From contig NZ_APLF01000011.1 in the NCBI RefSeq assembly GCF_000355905.1, positions 18,136 through 82,135 of the forward strand: a stretch of DNA of 64,000 nucleotides, written 5' to 3'. Source of the stretch: Psychroflexus gondwanensis ACAM 44 (GTDB lineage Bacteria; Bacteroidota; Bacteroidia; Flavobacteriales; Flavobacteriaceae). Below the pieces are notes generated by a model. It was not told the DNA's origin, searched no databases, and saw only the letters and a program-made list of their open reading frames with translations. Shown here in pieces: positions 36,070-44,841 of the stretch (positions are counted from its first letter, which is position 1; each line of letters opens with the position of its first letter). Both the position numbers and the translations under genes were made by a program.

Positions 36070-36115
36070 TGCAAATATTATATTTTTTAAACATTTATTT
36101 TTATTTATATTTGCA
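36070..36115. promoter_or_regulatory. Candidate LysR operator and promoter between divergent genes
   Basis: TGCAAATAT at 36070-36078 is inverted as ATATTTGCA at 36107-36115. The right arm overlaps TATATTTG (36106-36113), a full TAnnTTTG -7 box for the LysR gene at 36138. Binding there would allow autorepression and control of the divergent dab unit. Confidence 0.55.
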
Positions 36116-36137
36116 ATGGTTTATATAAAAATTATTT

Positions 36138-37067
36138 ATGAAATATACTTTACATCAACTTCAAATATTCTTGGAAATATCACAGTGTAAGAGCATAACG
36201 AAGACAGCAGAGACTCTTCATTTATCTCAGCCAGCAGTATCCATACAGTTGAAGAATTTACAGGATCAGTTTTCTATTCCTTTAACTGAAGTTGTTGGCA
36301 GAAAGCTATACGTTACTGAGTTTGGAATGGAAATCGCTAAAGCTGCTCAGAAAATCATCGAGGAAGTGGATGCCATAAACTATAAGTCTTTATCCTATGC
36401 TGGTAAACTTTCAGGTAAGATTAAAATCTCCGTTGCCTCCACGGGTAAATATGTGATGCCCTATTTTTTATCAGATTTTATGAACAAACATAAGGGCGTA
36501 GATTTGATCATGGACGTGACCAATAAAACTAAAGTCCTAAGGAGTATGGAGCGTAATGAAGTGGATTTTGCCCTCGTGTCTGTCCTTCCTAAAAAACTAA
36601 AAGTAAACTCCGTAGAACTTATGCAAAACCAATTGTACTTTGTAGGGGGCAGCCAACTCGAACTAGAACAAGTCCCTACCCAAAAAGAATTGTTTACTAA
36701 GTTGCCACTCATCTATCGAGAAGAAGGTTCTGCTACACGAAATGCCATGGAGCAATTTATAACTAAACATAGTTATCAAGTACGGAAAAAAATAGAACTG
36801 ACTTCCAACGAGGCTGTTAAACAAGCTGTTCAGGCAGGCTTGGGATTTTCAATTATGCCACTGATTGGAATTAAAAATGAACTTAAGGAAAAAGAGTTAC
36901 AAATTATTCCTGTAAAAGGTTTACCAATTTCTACCACATGGCAAGTCATTTGGCTAAGCTCTAAGAATCTTTCTCCTGCCGCAAAAACTTATCTAGAGTA
37001 TCTAAAATTGAATAAAGAGCGTATTATTGAGTCACATTTTTCTTGGATTAAAAACTACCAATCATAA
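36138..37067 (+). CDS. LysR-family transcriptional regulator (CbbR/CmpR-like)
   Basis: The 309-residue protein has an N-terminal helix-turn-helix (YTLHQLQIFLEISQCKSITKTAETLHLSQPAVSIQLKNLQ) and a periplasmic-binding-like effector domain (LSGKIKISVASTGKYVMPYFLSDFMNKHKGVDLIMDVTNKTKVL). The closest functional analogues by context are CbbR/CmpR/CcmR, which respond to carbon status. It is divergent from the dab unit with a 9-bp inverted repeat between them. The effector is not known. Confidence 0.92.
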   Translation: MKYTLHQLQIFLEISQCKSITKTAETLHLSQPAVSIQLKNLQDQFSIPLTEVVGRKLYVTEFGMEIAKAAQKIIEEVDAINYKSLSYAGKLSGKIKISVASTGKYVMPYFLSDFMNKHKGVDLIMDVTNKTKVLRSMERNEVDFALVSVLPKKLKVNSVELMQNQLYFVGGSQLELEQVPTQKELFTKLPLIYREEGSATRNAMEQFITKHSYQVRKKIELTSNEAVKQAVQAGLGFSIMPLIGIKNELKEKELQIIPVKGLPISTTWQVIWLSSKNLSPAAKTYLEYLKLNKERIIESHFSWIKNYQS

Positions 37068-37132
37068 GAGGGTGGTGTAAGAATTCTGGTTTTTTTTAGA
37101 CTATTATAAAATATAAACTTAAAACCTAAACG

Positions 37133-37867
37133 ATGATGGATCAAAACTTTAAGGGCTTAAAGGCCATTTTTCTAAACTGTACACTCAAAACATCACCTCA
37201 AAAAAGCCATACCCGTTTACTGATGGATGTCTCTGTAAATATCATGAAAAAAGAAGGAGTAGAGGTTGAGGTTTTGAGACCTGTAGATTTCGACTTGCCA
37301 GTTGGTGTGCAGCCAGATATGAAAGAGCAAGGTGCAAATAAGGACGATTGGCCTCAGCTTTATAAAAAAATCATAGGCGCCGATATTTTAATTTTGGGAA
37401 CTCCAATTTGGCTTGGAGAACGATCTTCAATCGCCTCCAAAGTTATAGAGCGTCTCTACGCTATGAGTGGCTATCAAAACGATAAAGGTCAATATGTGTA
37501 TTACGGTAAAGCAGGGGGGTGTATCATTACTGGGAATGAAGATGGGGTAAAACATTGTGCAATGGGCATGCTTTACGCTTTACAGCACCTTGGTTATAGC
37601 ATACCACCACAAGCAGATGCAGGATGGATAGGTGAAGTGGGGCCTGGCCCAAGTTATGGAGATACAGAATGGGATGGAAAAACATTGGACGAACCACAAG
37701 GGGTAAATTCCAATTTTACCAATAGGAATACGACCTTTATGACTTACAACTTGTTGCACCTAGCCAAAATGCTTAAAGATAAAGGCGGATACCCTTCTTA
37801 TGGGAACTCACGGAAAGACTGGGATGCCGGAACCCGTTGGAATTTCGAAAATCCTGGATATAGATAG
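37133..37867 (+). CDS. Flavodoxin-fold NAD(P)H-dependent FMN reductase family protein
   Basis: The 244-residue protein shows KAIFLNCTLKTSPQKSHTRLLMDVSV (phosphate-binding loop region), ADILILGTPIWLGERSSIASKVIERLYAM (the WLG/flavin segment) and KAGGCIITGNEDGVKHCAMGMLYALQHLGY. This is the NADPH-dependent FMN reductase/flavodoxin family; it should bind FMN and use NAD(P)H. It lies 65 bp after the LysR gene on the same strand. The substrate is not evident. Confidence 0.87.
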   Translation: MMDQNFKGLKAIFLNCTLKTSPQKSHTRLLMDVSVNIMKKEGVEVEVLRPVDFDLPVGVQPDMKEQGANKDDWPQLYKKIIGADILILGTPIWLGERSSIASKVIERLYAMSGYQNDKGQYVYYGKAGGCIITGNEDGVKHCAMGMLYALQHLGYSIPPQADAGWIGEVGPGPSYGDTEWDGKTLDEPQGVNSNFTNRNTTFMTYNLLHLAKMLKDKGGYPSYGNSRKDWDAGTRWNFENPGYR

Positions 37868-38126
37868 CTGGAAGAAGGTATTAATTCTTTTTTTAAGTAA
37901 GAAAAATGCATAATTTATAGAAATATAAATGGGCGTTCAAATTTAATAGGATAGGCTTCTTAAGCGGAGATATGGATGAGAATCAGAAACGTTTGTTAAA
38001 GATATTCATAAGCTGCAAACCTAATGCTGTTCATCAATTGAAAAATATCGATATTGGTTTATATTACTCATATAGATAATTCGATTGTCTAATTTTTTTA
38101 AAGTGAGACAGCAATACGATAATGAA

Positions 38127-39116
38127 ATGAAAATAGCAGTATTTAGCACAAAAACCTATGATCAAGATTATTTTGAAAAATATGCTGAAGACTATAACTT
38201 TAAGTTTTCATTTTTTGAAACCTACTTAAATAAAGAGACTGCCAACCTAAGCATCGGTTTTGAAGCGGTTTGTATTTTCGTTAACGACACTGTCGACAGG
38301 GAAACTATAAAACGGCTATCTGAAAACGGCGTAAAACTTATTGCTTTGCGCTGCGCTGGCTTTAATAATGTAGATGTGGAAGCAGCTAAAGAGTATGATA
38401 TCAAAGTGGTTCGGGTGCCTGCCTACTCACCACCGGCAGTGGCGGAACACGCCATGGCACTCATTTTGACCCTCAACCGTAAAACACACAAAGCTTACAA
38501 TAGAGTAAGAGAAGGTAACTTTTCTTTAAAAAATCTTATCGGCTTCAATCTGTCTGGTAAAACGATTGGAGTTATAGGAACCGGACAAATCGGGGCAGCC
38601 TTTTGTCAAGTCATTAAAGGCTTTGGATGTAAAGTTATCGCCTTTGATATTTCAAAATCTGATGAATTGAAAGATTCTGGAGTAGAGTATTTGCCGTTGG
38701 ACGACGTATTTAAACAATCTGATGTCTTATCTCTGCATTGCCCACTTAACACCCACACTCGACATATGGTCAATAAAGAATCAATTGCCTTGATGAAAAC
38801 TGGAGTCATGATTATCAACACAAGTCGGGGAGCTCTCATCAATACTGTGGATGTTATTGAGGGACTTTCTAATGAGAAAATCGGGTATTTAGGGATTGAT
38901 GTTTATGAACAAGAAGAAAACTTATTCTTTGAAGACTTGTCGGAAAGTATTATCCAAGATGATCTCATCTTAAGATTGAATGGCTTCCCAAATGTTTTGA
39001 TTACTTCACACCAAGCCTATTTTACAAAAGAAGCTATGGAACAAATCACGACAACAACTCTTGAAAATATAAAAGCTTTTGAAAACCATCTGGAATTGAA
39101 CAATGAAGTCAAGTAG
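38127..39116 (+). CDS. D-2-hydroxyacid dehydrogenase (second D-LDH-type copy)
   Basis: The chosen ATG at 38127 (MKIAVFSTKTYDQDYFEKYA) gives 329 residues, the same as the paralog at 29782; an upstream TTG at 38085 would add 14 atypical residues. Motifs: LRCAGFNNVDVEAAKEYDIKVVRVPAYSPPAVAEHAMALIL, GVIGTGQIG, SLHCPLNTHTRHMV, NTSRGALINTVDVI, DVYEQEE and TSHQAYFT. The His in TSHQ and the Arg and Glu are all present. Two D-LDH-type enzymes in one window suggests division of labour (for example lactate against another 2-ketoacid). A 12-bp palindrome lies 72-83 bp upstream at 38044-38055. Confidence 0.9.
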   Translation: MKIAVFSTKTYDQDYFEKYAEDYNFKFSFFETYLNKETANLSIGFEAVCIFVNDTVDRETIKRLSENGVKLIALRCAGFNNVDVEAAKEYDIKVVRVPAYSPPAVAEHAMALILTLNRKTHKAYNRVREGNFSLKNLIGFNLSGKTIGVIGTGQIGAAFCQVIKGFGCKVIAFDISKSDELKDSGVEYLPLDDVFKQSDVLSLHCPLNTHTRHMVNKESIALMKTGVMIINTSRGALINTVDVIEGLSNEKIGYLGIDVYEQEENLFFEDLSESIIQDDLILRLNGFPNVLITSHQAYFTKEAMEQITTTTLENIKAFENHLELNNEVK

Positions 39117-39124
39117 GGGTATGT

Positions 39125-39500
39125 TTAAAAGAATACAGGTCTACACTTAAATATTTAAATAAAAGACCTGATATTCAAACCGATAACAAACTCAATACCG
39201 CCAATCTTTAGTTTCAAAATATCGTAGAAAGCTTAAAAGATAAGTCTTTACCTGACTCTATCGTTGATTCTATTAATACAATTATCCAAGACTTAAAATC
39301 AATTTCCGACGCTGAAAACACCTAAGGTCTCAACTAAAAACCAAGCAATTTACCCTAGTTAAGTTACTAGAAAAGCAGGTAAAAATCGTTCCTAAAACTA
39401 CTATCGCAACATGTGGTTGGGTCTTGGTATGGTTACTATTGGCTCATCTATAGATCAAAAGGCTTTAAAGGAATGACGCCAACTCGACCTGGAAATTTAA
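39125..39500 (+). pseudogene. Degenerate coiled-coil/membrane protein gene
   Basis: Stitching frames gives KEYRSTLKYLNKRPDIQTDN, a TAG, FQNIVESLKDKSLPDSIVDSINTIIQDLKSISDAENT, a one-base loss, SQLKTKQFTLVKLLEKQVKIVPK, another shift, NYYRNMWLGLGMVTIGSSIDQKALKE, TGA, RQLDLEI and TAA at 39498-39500. The sequence keeps codon-like order across at least four lesions, so it was once a gene for a helical protein with one or more membrane segments; part of the membrane region looks deleted. I do not know its function. From 39501 to 39726 nothing further is recognisable. Confidence 0.55.
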
Positions 39501-39726
39501 GATTATCCCCATTCTTTGTCATAACACTTTTGTCTGTGACTTTTGAAAATCCCACGCCTGGTAAAAGAGTGATAAAAAAAGTAATTAATGCTTACACTGA
39601 CATGAGATTACACTTATATTTGAGCTTTTTTAAAAACTGACTATGGTTTATAGAAATACAGTGTAATTCCTTCGTTTAAGGACTGTATAATCTGAAGCCA
39701 TATTTCAGGACTAGATCTTTAAACCT

Positions 39727-40656
39727 ATGCAACAACTTACTAGTTGTCCTATTTGTAACTCTACCTCTATAGGTTCTTTTATTGAAACATCTGCTCAGAT
39801 GCATTCGGATAAGGAATTGTTCAATTTCGACCAATGTGCTGACTGTCAACTGGTGTTTTTAAACCCCAGAGTGCCTTTAGATCAACTTAAAAACTACTAT
39901 ACCTCTCATTACTTACCTTACAGAGGAGCAAAGGCTTGGGGGAGGTATGAGCAATTGGTCGAGAACAGTCAGCGAAAGTTAGATGCAAAACGGGTAAAGC
40001 GAGTAAAAAAAGCTCATGCTATATCTTCGGAGTCTTTAATTTTAGATATTGGCTGTGGCAAGCCTAGTTTTTTAAAGGCTTGTCAAAAAGAGTTGAACTG
40101 TAAAACCATGGGGATCGACTTTAGTGATGAAGGGTGGAAAGACCAACCAGATCATTTCGATGGAGTAGACTTACAAATAGCAGAAATTAAAGACTTAACC
40201 AGCAGTTTGAAGCCCGATGTCATTACCATGTGGCATTATTTAGAACATGATTACACTCCGCTTGAAAACCTATCTTATCTCAAATCCATTTCGAAGCCAT
40301 CCACAACACTCGTCATTGAAATTCCCAATTTCGATTCCACCAGTAGAAAAAAATATGGCGAAAACTGGGCAGGTTGGCATACCCCCCGTCATATTTCATT
40401 ATTCTCACCGAACAATATCGAGTTATTACTTCAGAAAAGTGGTTGGAAAGTCACTAAACTAATGGCTTATGGAACTATGAATCATTATATGCTTTATTGG
40501 ATGAGTGAGATGGAGCAAAAAGGAATCAAGTGGGATAAAAATATGCAAGATGAGTTTTGGGAGTTTATGCGGGGGATGATACTCTTTATGCCGAAAAAAT
40601 GGAAGGAGAAAAAATCTTCTCTTGGAATTATGACAGTTATTGCAACCCCACAATAG
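39727..40656 (+). CDS. Class I SAM-dependent methyltransferase with N-terminal zinc motif
   Basis: The 309-residue protein starts with a zinc-binding segment CPICNS ... FDQCADCQLVFLNPRV, as in the methyltransf_13/12 group that modifies sugars or lipids, and continues with SAM motif I LILDIGCGKPSFLKACQ, motif II VITMWHYLEHDYTPLENL and post-motif IPNFDSTSRKKYGENWAGWHTPRHISLFSPNNIELLLQKSGW. Such enzymes often act in envelope polysaccharide or secondary-metabolite methylation. No biosynthetic cluster surrounds it, so the substrate is unknown. Confidence 0.85.
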   Translation: MQQLTSCPICNSTSIGSFIETSAQMHSDKELFNFDQCADCQLVFLNPRVPLDQLKNYYTSHYLPYRGAKAWGRYEQLVENSQRKLDAKRVKRVKKAHAISSESLILDIGCGKPSFLKACQKELNCKTMGIDFSDEGWKDQPDHFDGVDLQIAEIKDLTSSLKPDVITMWHYLEHDYTPLENLSYLKSISKPSTTLVIEIPNFDSTSRKKYGENWAGWHTPRHISLFSPNNIELLLQKSGWKVTKLMAYGTMNHYMLYWMSEMEQKGIKWDKNMQDEFWEFMRGMILFMPKKWKEKKSSLGIMTVIATPQ

Positions 40657-40751
40657 AGTCTTAATTTGGTATTATTTCGGATAAACGCTTATTTCCAGGG
40701 AGATATAACTAGTTTTAGAAGATATATTTCAATCCAATAGACCACAAATCC

Positions 40752-41342
40752 ATGATTGATGAAACTTACTTTAAGCATTTTCCAACCTTAGAAAGTGAAA
40801 GACTTTTATTAAGAAAGTTAGAATTGACCGATGCTCCAGAGATACAATCTATTCGTTCGGATGAAAGGGTTATGAAATATATGGACTCTGAAAGACAATC
40901 GACAGTAGGACAATCTGAGCGATTTATTTCTATGAAGCTGAAAATGTATCAAGAAAATACCGGAATCTTTTGGGCTATCATCGAGAAATCGACCAATACA
41001 TTTATAGGGGATTTTTCATTTTTTAAAATGGATCATAAAAATTCTAGAACGGAGATAGGATATACTTCAAAACCAGAATTCTGGGGGAAAGGCTATATGC
41101 AGGAAGCCATGACTTCTATTTTTAATTTTGGCTTTGATAAGTTAAACCTCCATAACTTAGAAGCCAATATCAATCCTGGAAATGATAAATCTCGGGCGAT
41201 ATTGACAAAAATGGGATTTCAGAAAGAAGCCTATTTCAGAGAGAATTATTATTACGACGGAAAGTACCTGGATAGTGAAATTTATTCGCTACTCTCCTCT
41301 GACTTTAAAACTGATAACACAAAGGCTGAGCTAAGGACTTAA
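40752..41342 (+). CDS. GNAT family N-acetyltransferase (RimJ-like)
   Basis: The 196-residue protein shows the RimJ/RimL subgroup layout: LESERLLLRKLELTDAPEIQSIRSDERVMKYMD, EIGYTSKPEFWGKGYMQEAMTSIFNFGF (acetyl-CoA motif with GKGYMQEA), NLHNLEANINPGNDKSRAILTKMGFQKEAYFRENYYYDGKYLDSEIYSLL. It transfers an acetyl group to an amine, often a ribosomal-protein N-terminus or small molecule. It stands 95 bp from its neighbour. Confidence 0.9.
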   Translation: MIDETYFKHFPTLESERLLLRKLELTDAPEIQSIRSDERVMKYMDSERQSTVGQSERFISMKLKMYQENTGIFWAIIEKSTNTFIGDFSFFKMDHKNSRTEIGYTSKPEFWGKGYMQEAMTSIFNFGFDKLNLHNLEANINPGNDKSRAILTKMGFQKEAYFRENYYYDGKYLDSEIYSLLSSDFKTDNTKAELRT

Positions 41343-41446
41343 TTTAATATCGGTGATTATAAATAGCAGGTAATTCATTAAGAATTAGGATTAAAGGTTT
41401 ATTTTTAGGTGTCTATAACAATCTGGCCAACTAAATAATACAACCT

Positions 41447-42460
41447 ATGAATATAGATTTAAAGCTTCAAAAGAACTTGATTATATTCGGAATACCCTTG
41501 TTAATCGTAGGTATAATGGTAGCCATTGCGAAATCTCCCATTTTTATTGCAAACCCGAATAGTTTATCGATTGGAATTACTTTTGATTTACTTCTAACTG
41601 TCCCTCTTGTTTATTTTTTGCTCATCAGAAAAACAAGTATTCCAAAGACAACGCTAGTTCCTTTTTTAATCTTTGGAGTTATCATCTGTTCGTTCATACT
41701 TCCAATTGAACATCAAACTTATCTTAGCCTTTTTAAGATTTGGGTGCTCCCCGTTGTTGAATTATCGATTTTATCATTTGTTATTTTCAACGTCCGTAAG
41801 GGAATAAAGCGCTTTAGGCTAAACAAAAACGAATCTTTCGACTTTTTCACAACTTTGAAAAGCACCTGCTATGAGATTCTTCCCAGAGGAATAGTTATGC
41901 CAGTGGTTACTGAAATGGCAGTTTTCTATTATGGATTTTTGAATTGGAGAAAAAGAGAATTAAAGAATAATGAATTTACTTACCATAAAGACAGTGGGAC
42001 AATCGCCTTATTGATTGTAGTCATTTTTATCGTAGCTATTGAGACTTTCGTTATTCATATTTTAGTACAAAGATGGAATAATACCGTCGCTTGGATTTTG
42101 ACTTTTTTGAGCATTTACTCTGCCATCCAAATATTAGGGCTTTTAAGATCAATGCCTAAAAGACCAATATCGATAGAAAACGCTAAGCTTTATCTTCGTT
42201 ATGGAATTATGAACGAAACCACTATCGAATTCAATAATATTGAATCGGTTGAACTTTCATCTAAAGATATTGTATCCACTAAAGGGACACGACGATTATC
42301 GATTTTGGGAGAATTAGAAAGTCATAACCTAGTCATTCGTCTAAAAGAGGAAAACATCCTTTATGGGCTTTATGGCATTAAAAGAAAATACAAAGTTCTA
42401 GCTCTATATGTCGACAATAAAGAAGAGTTCCAAAATCAAGTGAATAAATACATTCAATGA
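41447..42460 (+). CDS. Polytopic membrane protein, possible PH-like C-terminal domain
   Basis: Not recognised by name. The 337 residues contain about four to five membrane spans in the first 235 residues (IFGIPLLIVGIMVAIA, ITFDLLLTVPLVYFLLI, VPFLIFGVIICSFILPI, TIALLIVVIFIVAIETFVIHILV, WILTFLSIYSAIQILGLL). The last 95 residues (RPISIENAKLYLRYGIMNETTIEFNNIESVELSS) look like the start of a bacterial PH domain, though this is inference. It is separated from its neighbours and gives no functional hint by context. Confidence 0.7.
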   Translation: MNIDLKLQKNLIIFGIPLLIVGIMVAIAKSPIFIANPNSLSIGITFDLLLTVPLVYFLLIRKTSIPKTTLVPFLIFGVIICSFILPIEHQTYLSLFKIWVLPVVELSILSFVIFNVRKGIKRFRLNKNESFDFFTTLKSTCYEILPRGIVMPVVTEMAVFYYGFLNWRKRELKNNEFTYHKDSGTIALLIVVIFIVAIETFVIHILVQRWNNTVAWILTFLSIYSAIQILGLLRSMPKRPISIENAKLYLRYGIMNETTIEFNNIESVELSSKDIVSTKGTRRLSILGELESHNLVIRLKEENILYGLYGIKRKYKVLALYVDNKEEFQNQVNKYIQ

Positions 42461-42678
42461 CTAAGCATAAGTTGGATTGGTATAACCTGAAAATTATCGC
42501 CTCCGGCAGCTTACGTTTGATAGCTGGCAGGTGTTGCGATCTTAAACAGAAAAATTAAATAACAAATCTAAAAAATACTTTTTTTAGAATATTTTCAATA
42601 AATTGCTATTCAAATAATGAGAATAAACGATCAAATAATTTATAAAAGCATAATTCAAGCACCAAATATTTAATAACC

Positions 42679-42987
42679 ATGGAAAACCAAGACTTTAAGA
42701 TTAGCATTAAGACAGTTTGGGTTTTAGTGATTGGGAATTCTTTATTAACTATTCTAGGGGCATTTGCCAAAGTACAGCATTGGGAATTTTCTCAAGTAGT
42801 TTTGACAATTGGACTAATTATTTTTTTCTCAACTTGGATAATTGTTTTTAGTGATATGGCAAAGAATAGAATAAATAATAAGTCCTTTTGGATGATTTCT
42901 ATGTTCATTCTTCCATCCATCTCACCTTTAATTTATTTGATACAGAGAAATAAATTAATTAAACTTGAGAACAGTTTTAGTCTATAA
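42679..42987 (+). CDS. Small membrane protein with GldL-like N-terminal half
   Basis: A 102-residue protein with three hydrophobic segments. TVWVLVIGNSLLTILGAFAKVQHWEFSQVVLTIGL resembles the first two helices of GldL, a gliding/type IX secretion protein, where K-x-Q-H-W is typical. The last segment, FWMISMFILPSISPLIYLIQRNK, resembles the PLDc_N-type membrane motif. It stands alone, so a role in gliding is not supported. Function unknown. Confidence 0.65.
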   Translation: MENQDFKISIKTVWVLVIGNSLLTILGAFAKVQHWEFSQVVLTIGLIIFFSTWIIVFSDMAKNRINNKSFWMISMFILPSISPLIYLIQRNKLIKLENSFSL

Positions 42988-42996
42988 AAAATTAAT

Positions 42997-43665
42997 TTAT
43001 ACCAACTTCTCCACCAATTCCTTTAAATCCTTTACTACCAAACTAAGCCCGGGCGACTTAGGATATAAAAACTTTCCTGGCCGTTGGACAAAGGCGGTTT
43101 GTAAACCTACACGTTGAGCACCAATAATATCCCAAGCATGAGCTGCTACTAGCATGGCTTCATTGGGTTTTGCCTCCTCTTGGGATAAGACATAGCCATA
43201 GGTCTTAGGATGGGGTTTAAAACGCTTAACTACTTCTACGCTATAAAGACTATCAAAATAAGATTCCAACCGGGAAAACTGCATCTGTTGTTCCAAAGTG
43301 CTTTGTCCGCCATTGGTTAAAGCTACGAGTCTAAAGCCTTGTGCGGATAGTTGCTCCAAACCTTCCATCACATCGGGGTGAGGCTGGAGTTGAATGATGA
43401 TGGAAAGGGTGTCTTTGATTTCTTGCTCCGAGAGGGAAACCGACAGCTGTTGGGCTGTCATCTCCAGCGTCGCTGCACCAATGTCTCCAAAATCTCGGTA
43501 GGTACCGGTAAGCGTCTCCACCATAGCATATTGCAATAACTTAGGAAACCAAAGATCAAAAGCAAGGGTAGAGTTTAGCTTGGTGTTGATGCGTTCTTTT
43601 AAAGGCGTGAGGTCTAGTAAGGTTTCGTTCACGTCAAAGACGAGAAGTTTGGGTGCGGTGTCCAT
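42997..43665 (-). CDS. Haloacid dehalogenase type II family hydrolase
   Basis: The 222-residue protein has HAD motif I LLVFDVNETLLDL with nucleophile Asp, motif II VALTNGG, and motif III/IV KRFKPHPKTYGYVLSQ and MLVAAHAWDIIGAQRVGLQTAFV. These match L-2-haloacid dehalogenases (type II), which convert L-2-haloacids to D-2-hydroxyacids, though many relatives act on phosphates. It starts 17 bp downstream of the SDR gene stop, on the same strand, so they are co-transcribed. Confidence 0.88.
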   Translation of the reverse strand: MDTAPKLLVFDVNETLLDLTPLKERINTKLNSTLAFDLWFPKLLQYAMVETLTGTYRDFGDIGAATLEMTAQQLSVSLSEQEIKDTLSIIIQLQPHPDVMEGLEQLSAQGFRLVALTNGGQSTLEQQMQFSRLESYFDSLYSVEVVKRFKPHPKTYGYVLSQEEAKPNEAMLVAAHAWDIIGAQRVGLQTAFVQRPGKFLYPKSPGLSLVVKDLKELVEKLV

Positions 43666-43682
43666 GAATTTGAGTGTTGCGT

Positions 43683-44477
43683 TTACATCGCTCGGTGATG
43701 CTCGGTTTGGGTTTTATAAGCCTTATATTTCTCTTTTACGTTTTTATCGAACTCCAGCGGGTGATTCAAGTTAGTCTCCACATCCTTTAAGCGTTGCTCG
43801 CCTCCCAAGATCACATCGATCTTCTTTTGTAAAAGGCCTTCGATAGATTTTTGAGCGACCAGCTCTGCACTATCCATATTCTCCATCTTGGCCGTGATCA
43901 TCATATCGGTATCCGTGGCGGTTGGGTAAACCGTCATCACATGAATGTTTTCAAAAATAAGCTCTCGGCGCATGGCTTCAGAAAAATGTCTTACGCCAGC
44001 TTTGGTAACGGCATACACCGAATAAAAGGGTTTGGCGATATAGCCAAGTCCGGAGGATATATTCATCAAGCCTGCCTCTTTGCTTTTTAATAAAAGCGGC
44101 AAGCTTTTCTTCGTGAGTAAAATTAGTCCGGTTAAATTGATATTGATTTGGTTAACGATATCGGCATCAGACAAGTCTTGTAAAGCTCCAGTACTTATTA
44201 CACCAGCATTATTAATCAACAAATCGATATGATCCCATCTGGTGCTGACGGTCTTAATGATACGCTCGACATCTTCGAGTTGAGAAACATCGGCAGCGAT
44301 AAGAATAAATTCAGCTTGCGGAAAATCTACCTTAAGCTTTTCTAGTTTGTCCTGACGTCTTCCTACCACTGCAAATTCTTTTACACCGTGCAAAATCAAT
44401 TCGTGGATGAGAGCTTTTCCTATACCAGCGCTTCCGCCAGTAATGAGTACTTTTTTATGACTAAGATTCATGAGCAT
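43683..44477 (-). CDS. Short-chain dehydrogenase/reductase (SDR)
   Basis: Classical SDR of 264 residues: nucleotide-binding VLITGGSAGIGKALIHE, DLLINNAGVIS, the catalytic Ser in MNISSGLGYIAKPFYSVYAVTKAG, with Tyr and Lys in Y-x-x-x-K (YAVTKAG). ATG at 44469-44471 (MNLSHKKVLIT) is an alternative start two codons in. It uses NAD(P)H for reduction of a carbonyl or alcohol; the substrate is unknown. Operon with the HAD gene. Confidence 0.9.
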   Translation of the reverse strand: MLMNLSHKKVLITGGSAGIGKALIHELILHGVKEFAVVGRRQDKLEKLKVDFPQAEFILIAADVSQLEDVERIIKTVSTRWDHIDLLINNAGVISTGALQDLSDADIVNQININLTGLILLTKKSLPLLLKSKEAGLMNISSGLGYIAKPFYSVYAVTKAGVRHFSEAMRRELIFENIHVMTVYPTATDTDMMITAKMENMDSAELVAQKSIEGLLQKKIDVILGGEQRLKDVETNLNHPLEFDKNVKEKYKAYKTQTEHHRAM

Positions 44478-44841
44478 TGATTTTGATGATTATACTAATT
44501 TAAGCTTATAATGTCGCCAAAAATCGTTTTACTGAAACGAATTCGGCACCTGCTTTTTTCGCTTGTTTTTTATTAAAAAACCTGTGCTGAGCTACGTCTT
44601 AGTATAATTCAATTTATTTATACGGCATTATAAAAATAATTCGATAATAAAGATAAGCGGAAGTTCCTAGCCAGTTCTGCATAGGTCTGTCTTTCACGTT
44701 TATTTAACCTGCTGATTTTTATTTAGACTTAACGTAAAACTATCTTCTTTAAAAGTATAAGCCTTAAAAAACCTTCAGCATAAAAAAAGCCCTGAATTCA
44801 TCAGGGCTTTTTAAAAATTATTTTGAATAGCTTATTCGATA
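44478..44841. other. Intergenic spacer between the SDR and OmpA genes
   Basis: This stretch holds the terminator at 44784-44812 and otherwise no recognisable gene. Both flanking genes are leftward, so the promoter of the SDR/HAD unit lies in its left half; no clear -7 box was found. Confidence 0.4.
44784..44812 (-). terminator. Terminator of the ompA-like gene
   Basis: Arms AAAAAGCCCTGA (44784-44795) and TCAGGGCTTTTT (44801-44812) form a 12-bp perfect stem with a 5-base loop, and the leftward transcript ends in a U run. It lies 29 bp after the OmpA-like gene stop. Confidence 0.9.

Noticed and set aside
38039..38050. TGAAAAATATCG as another Fnr-like box before the second dehydrogenase
   Set aside because: It has two mismatches to TGATnnnnATCA and no -7 box at the 29-bp distance.
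39413..39640. A 75-codon frame in the spacer before the methyltransferase
   Set aside because: Its first part lies inside the degraded coiled-coil gene in another frame; the rest shows no protein-like pattern.
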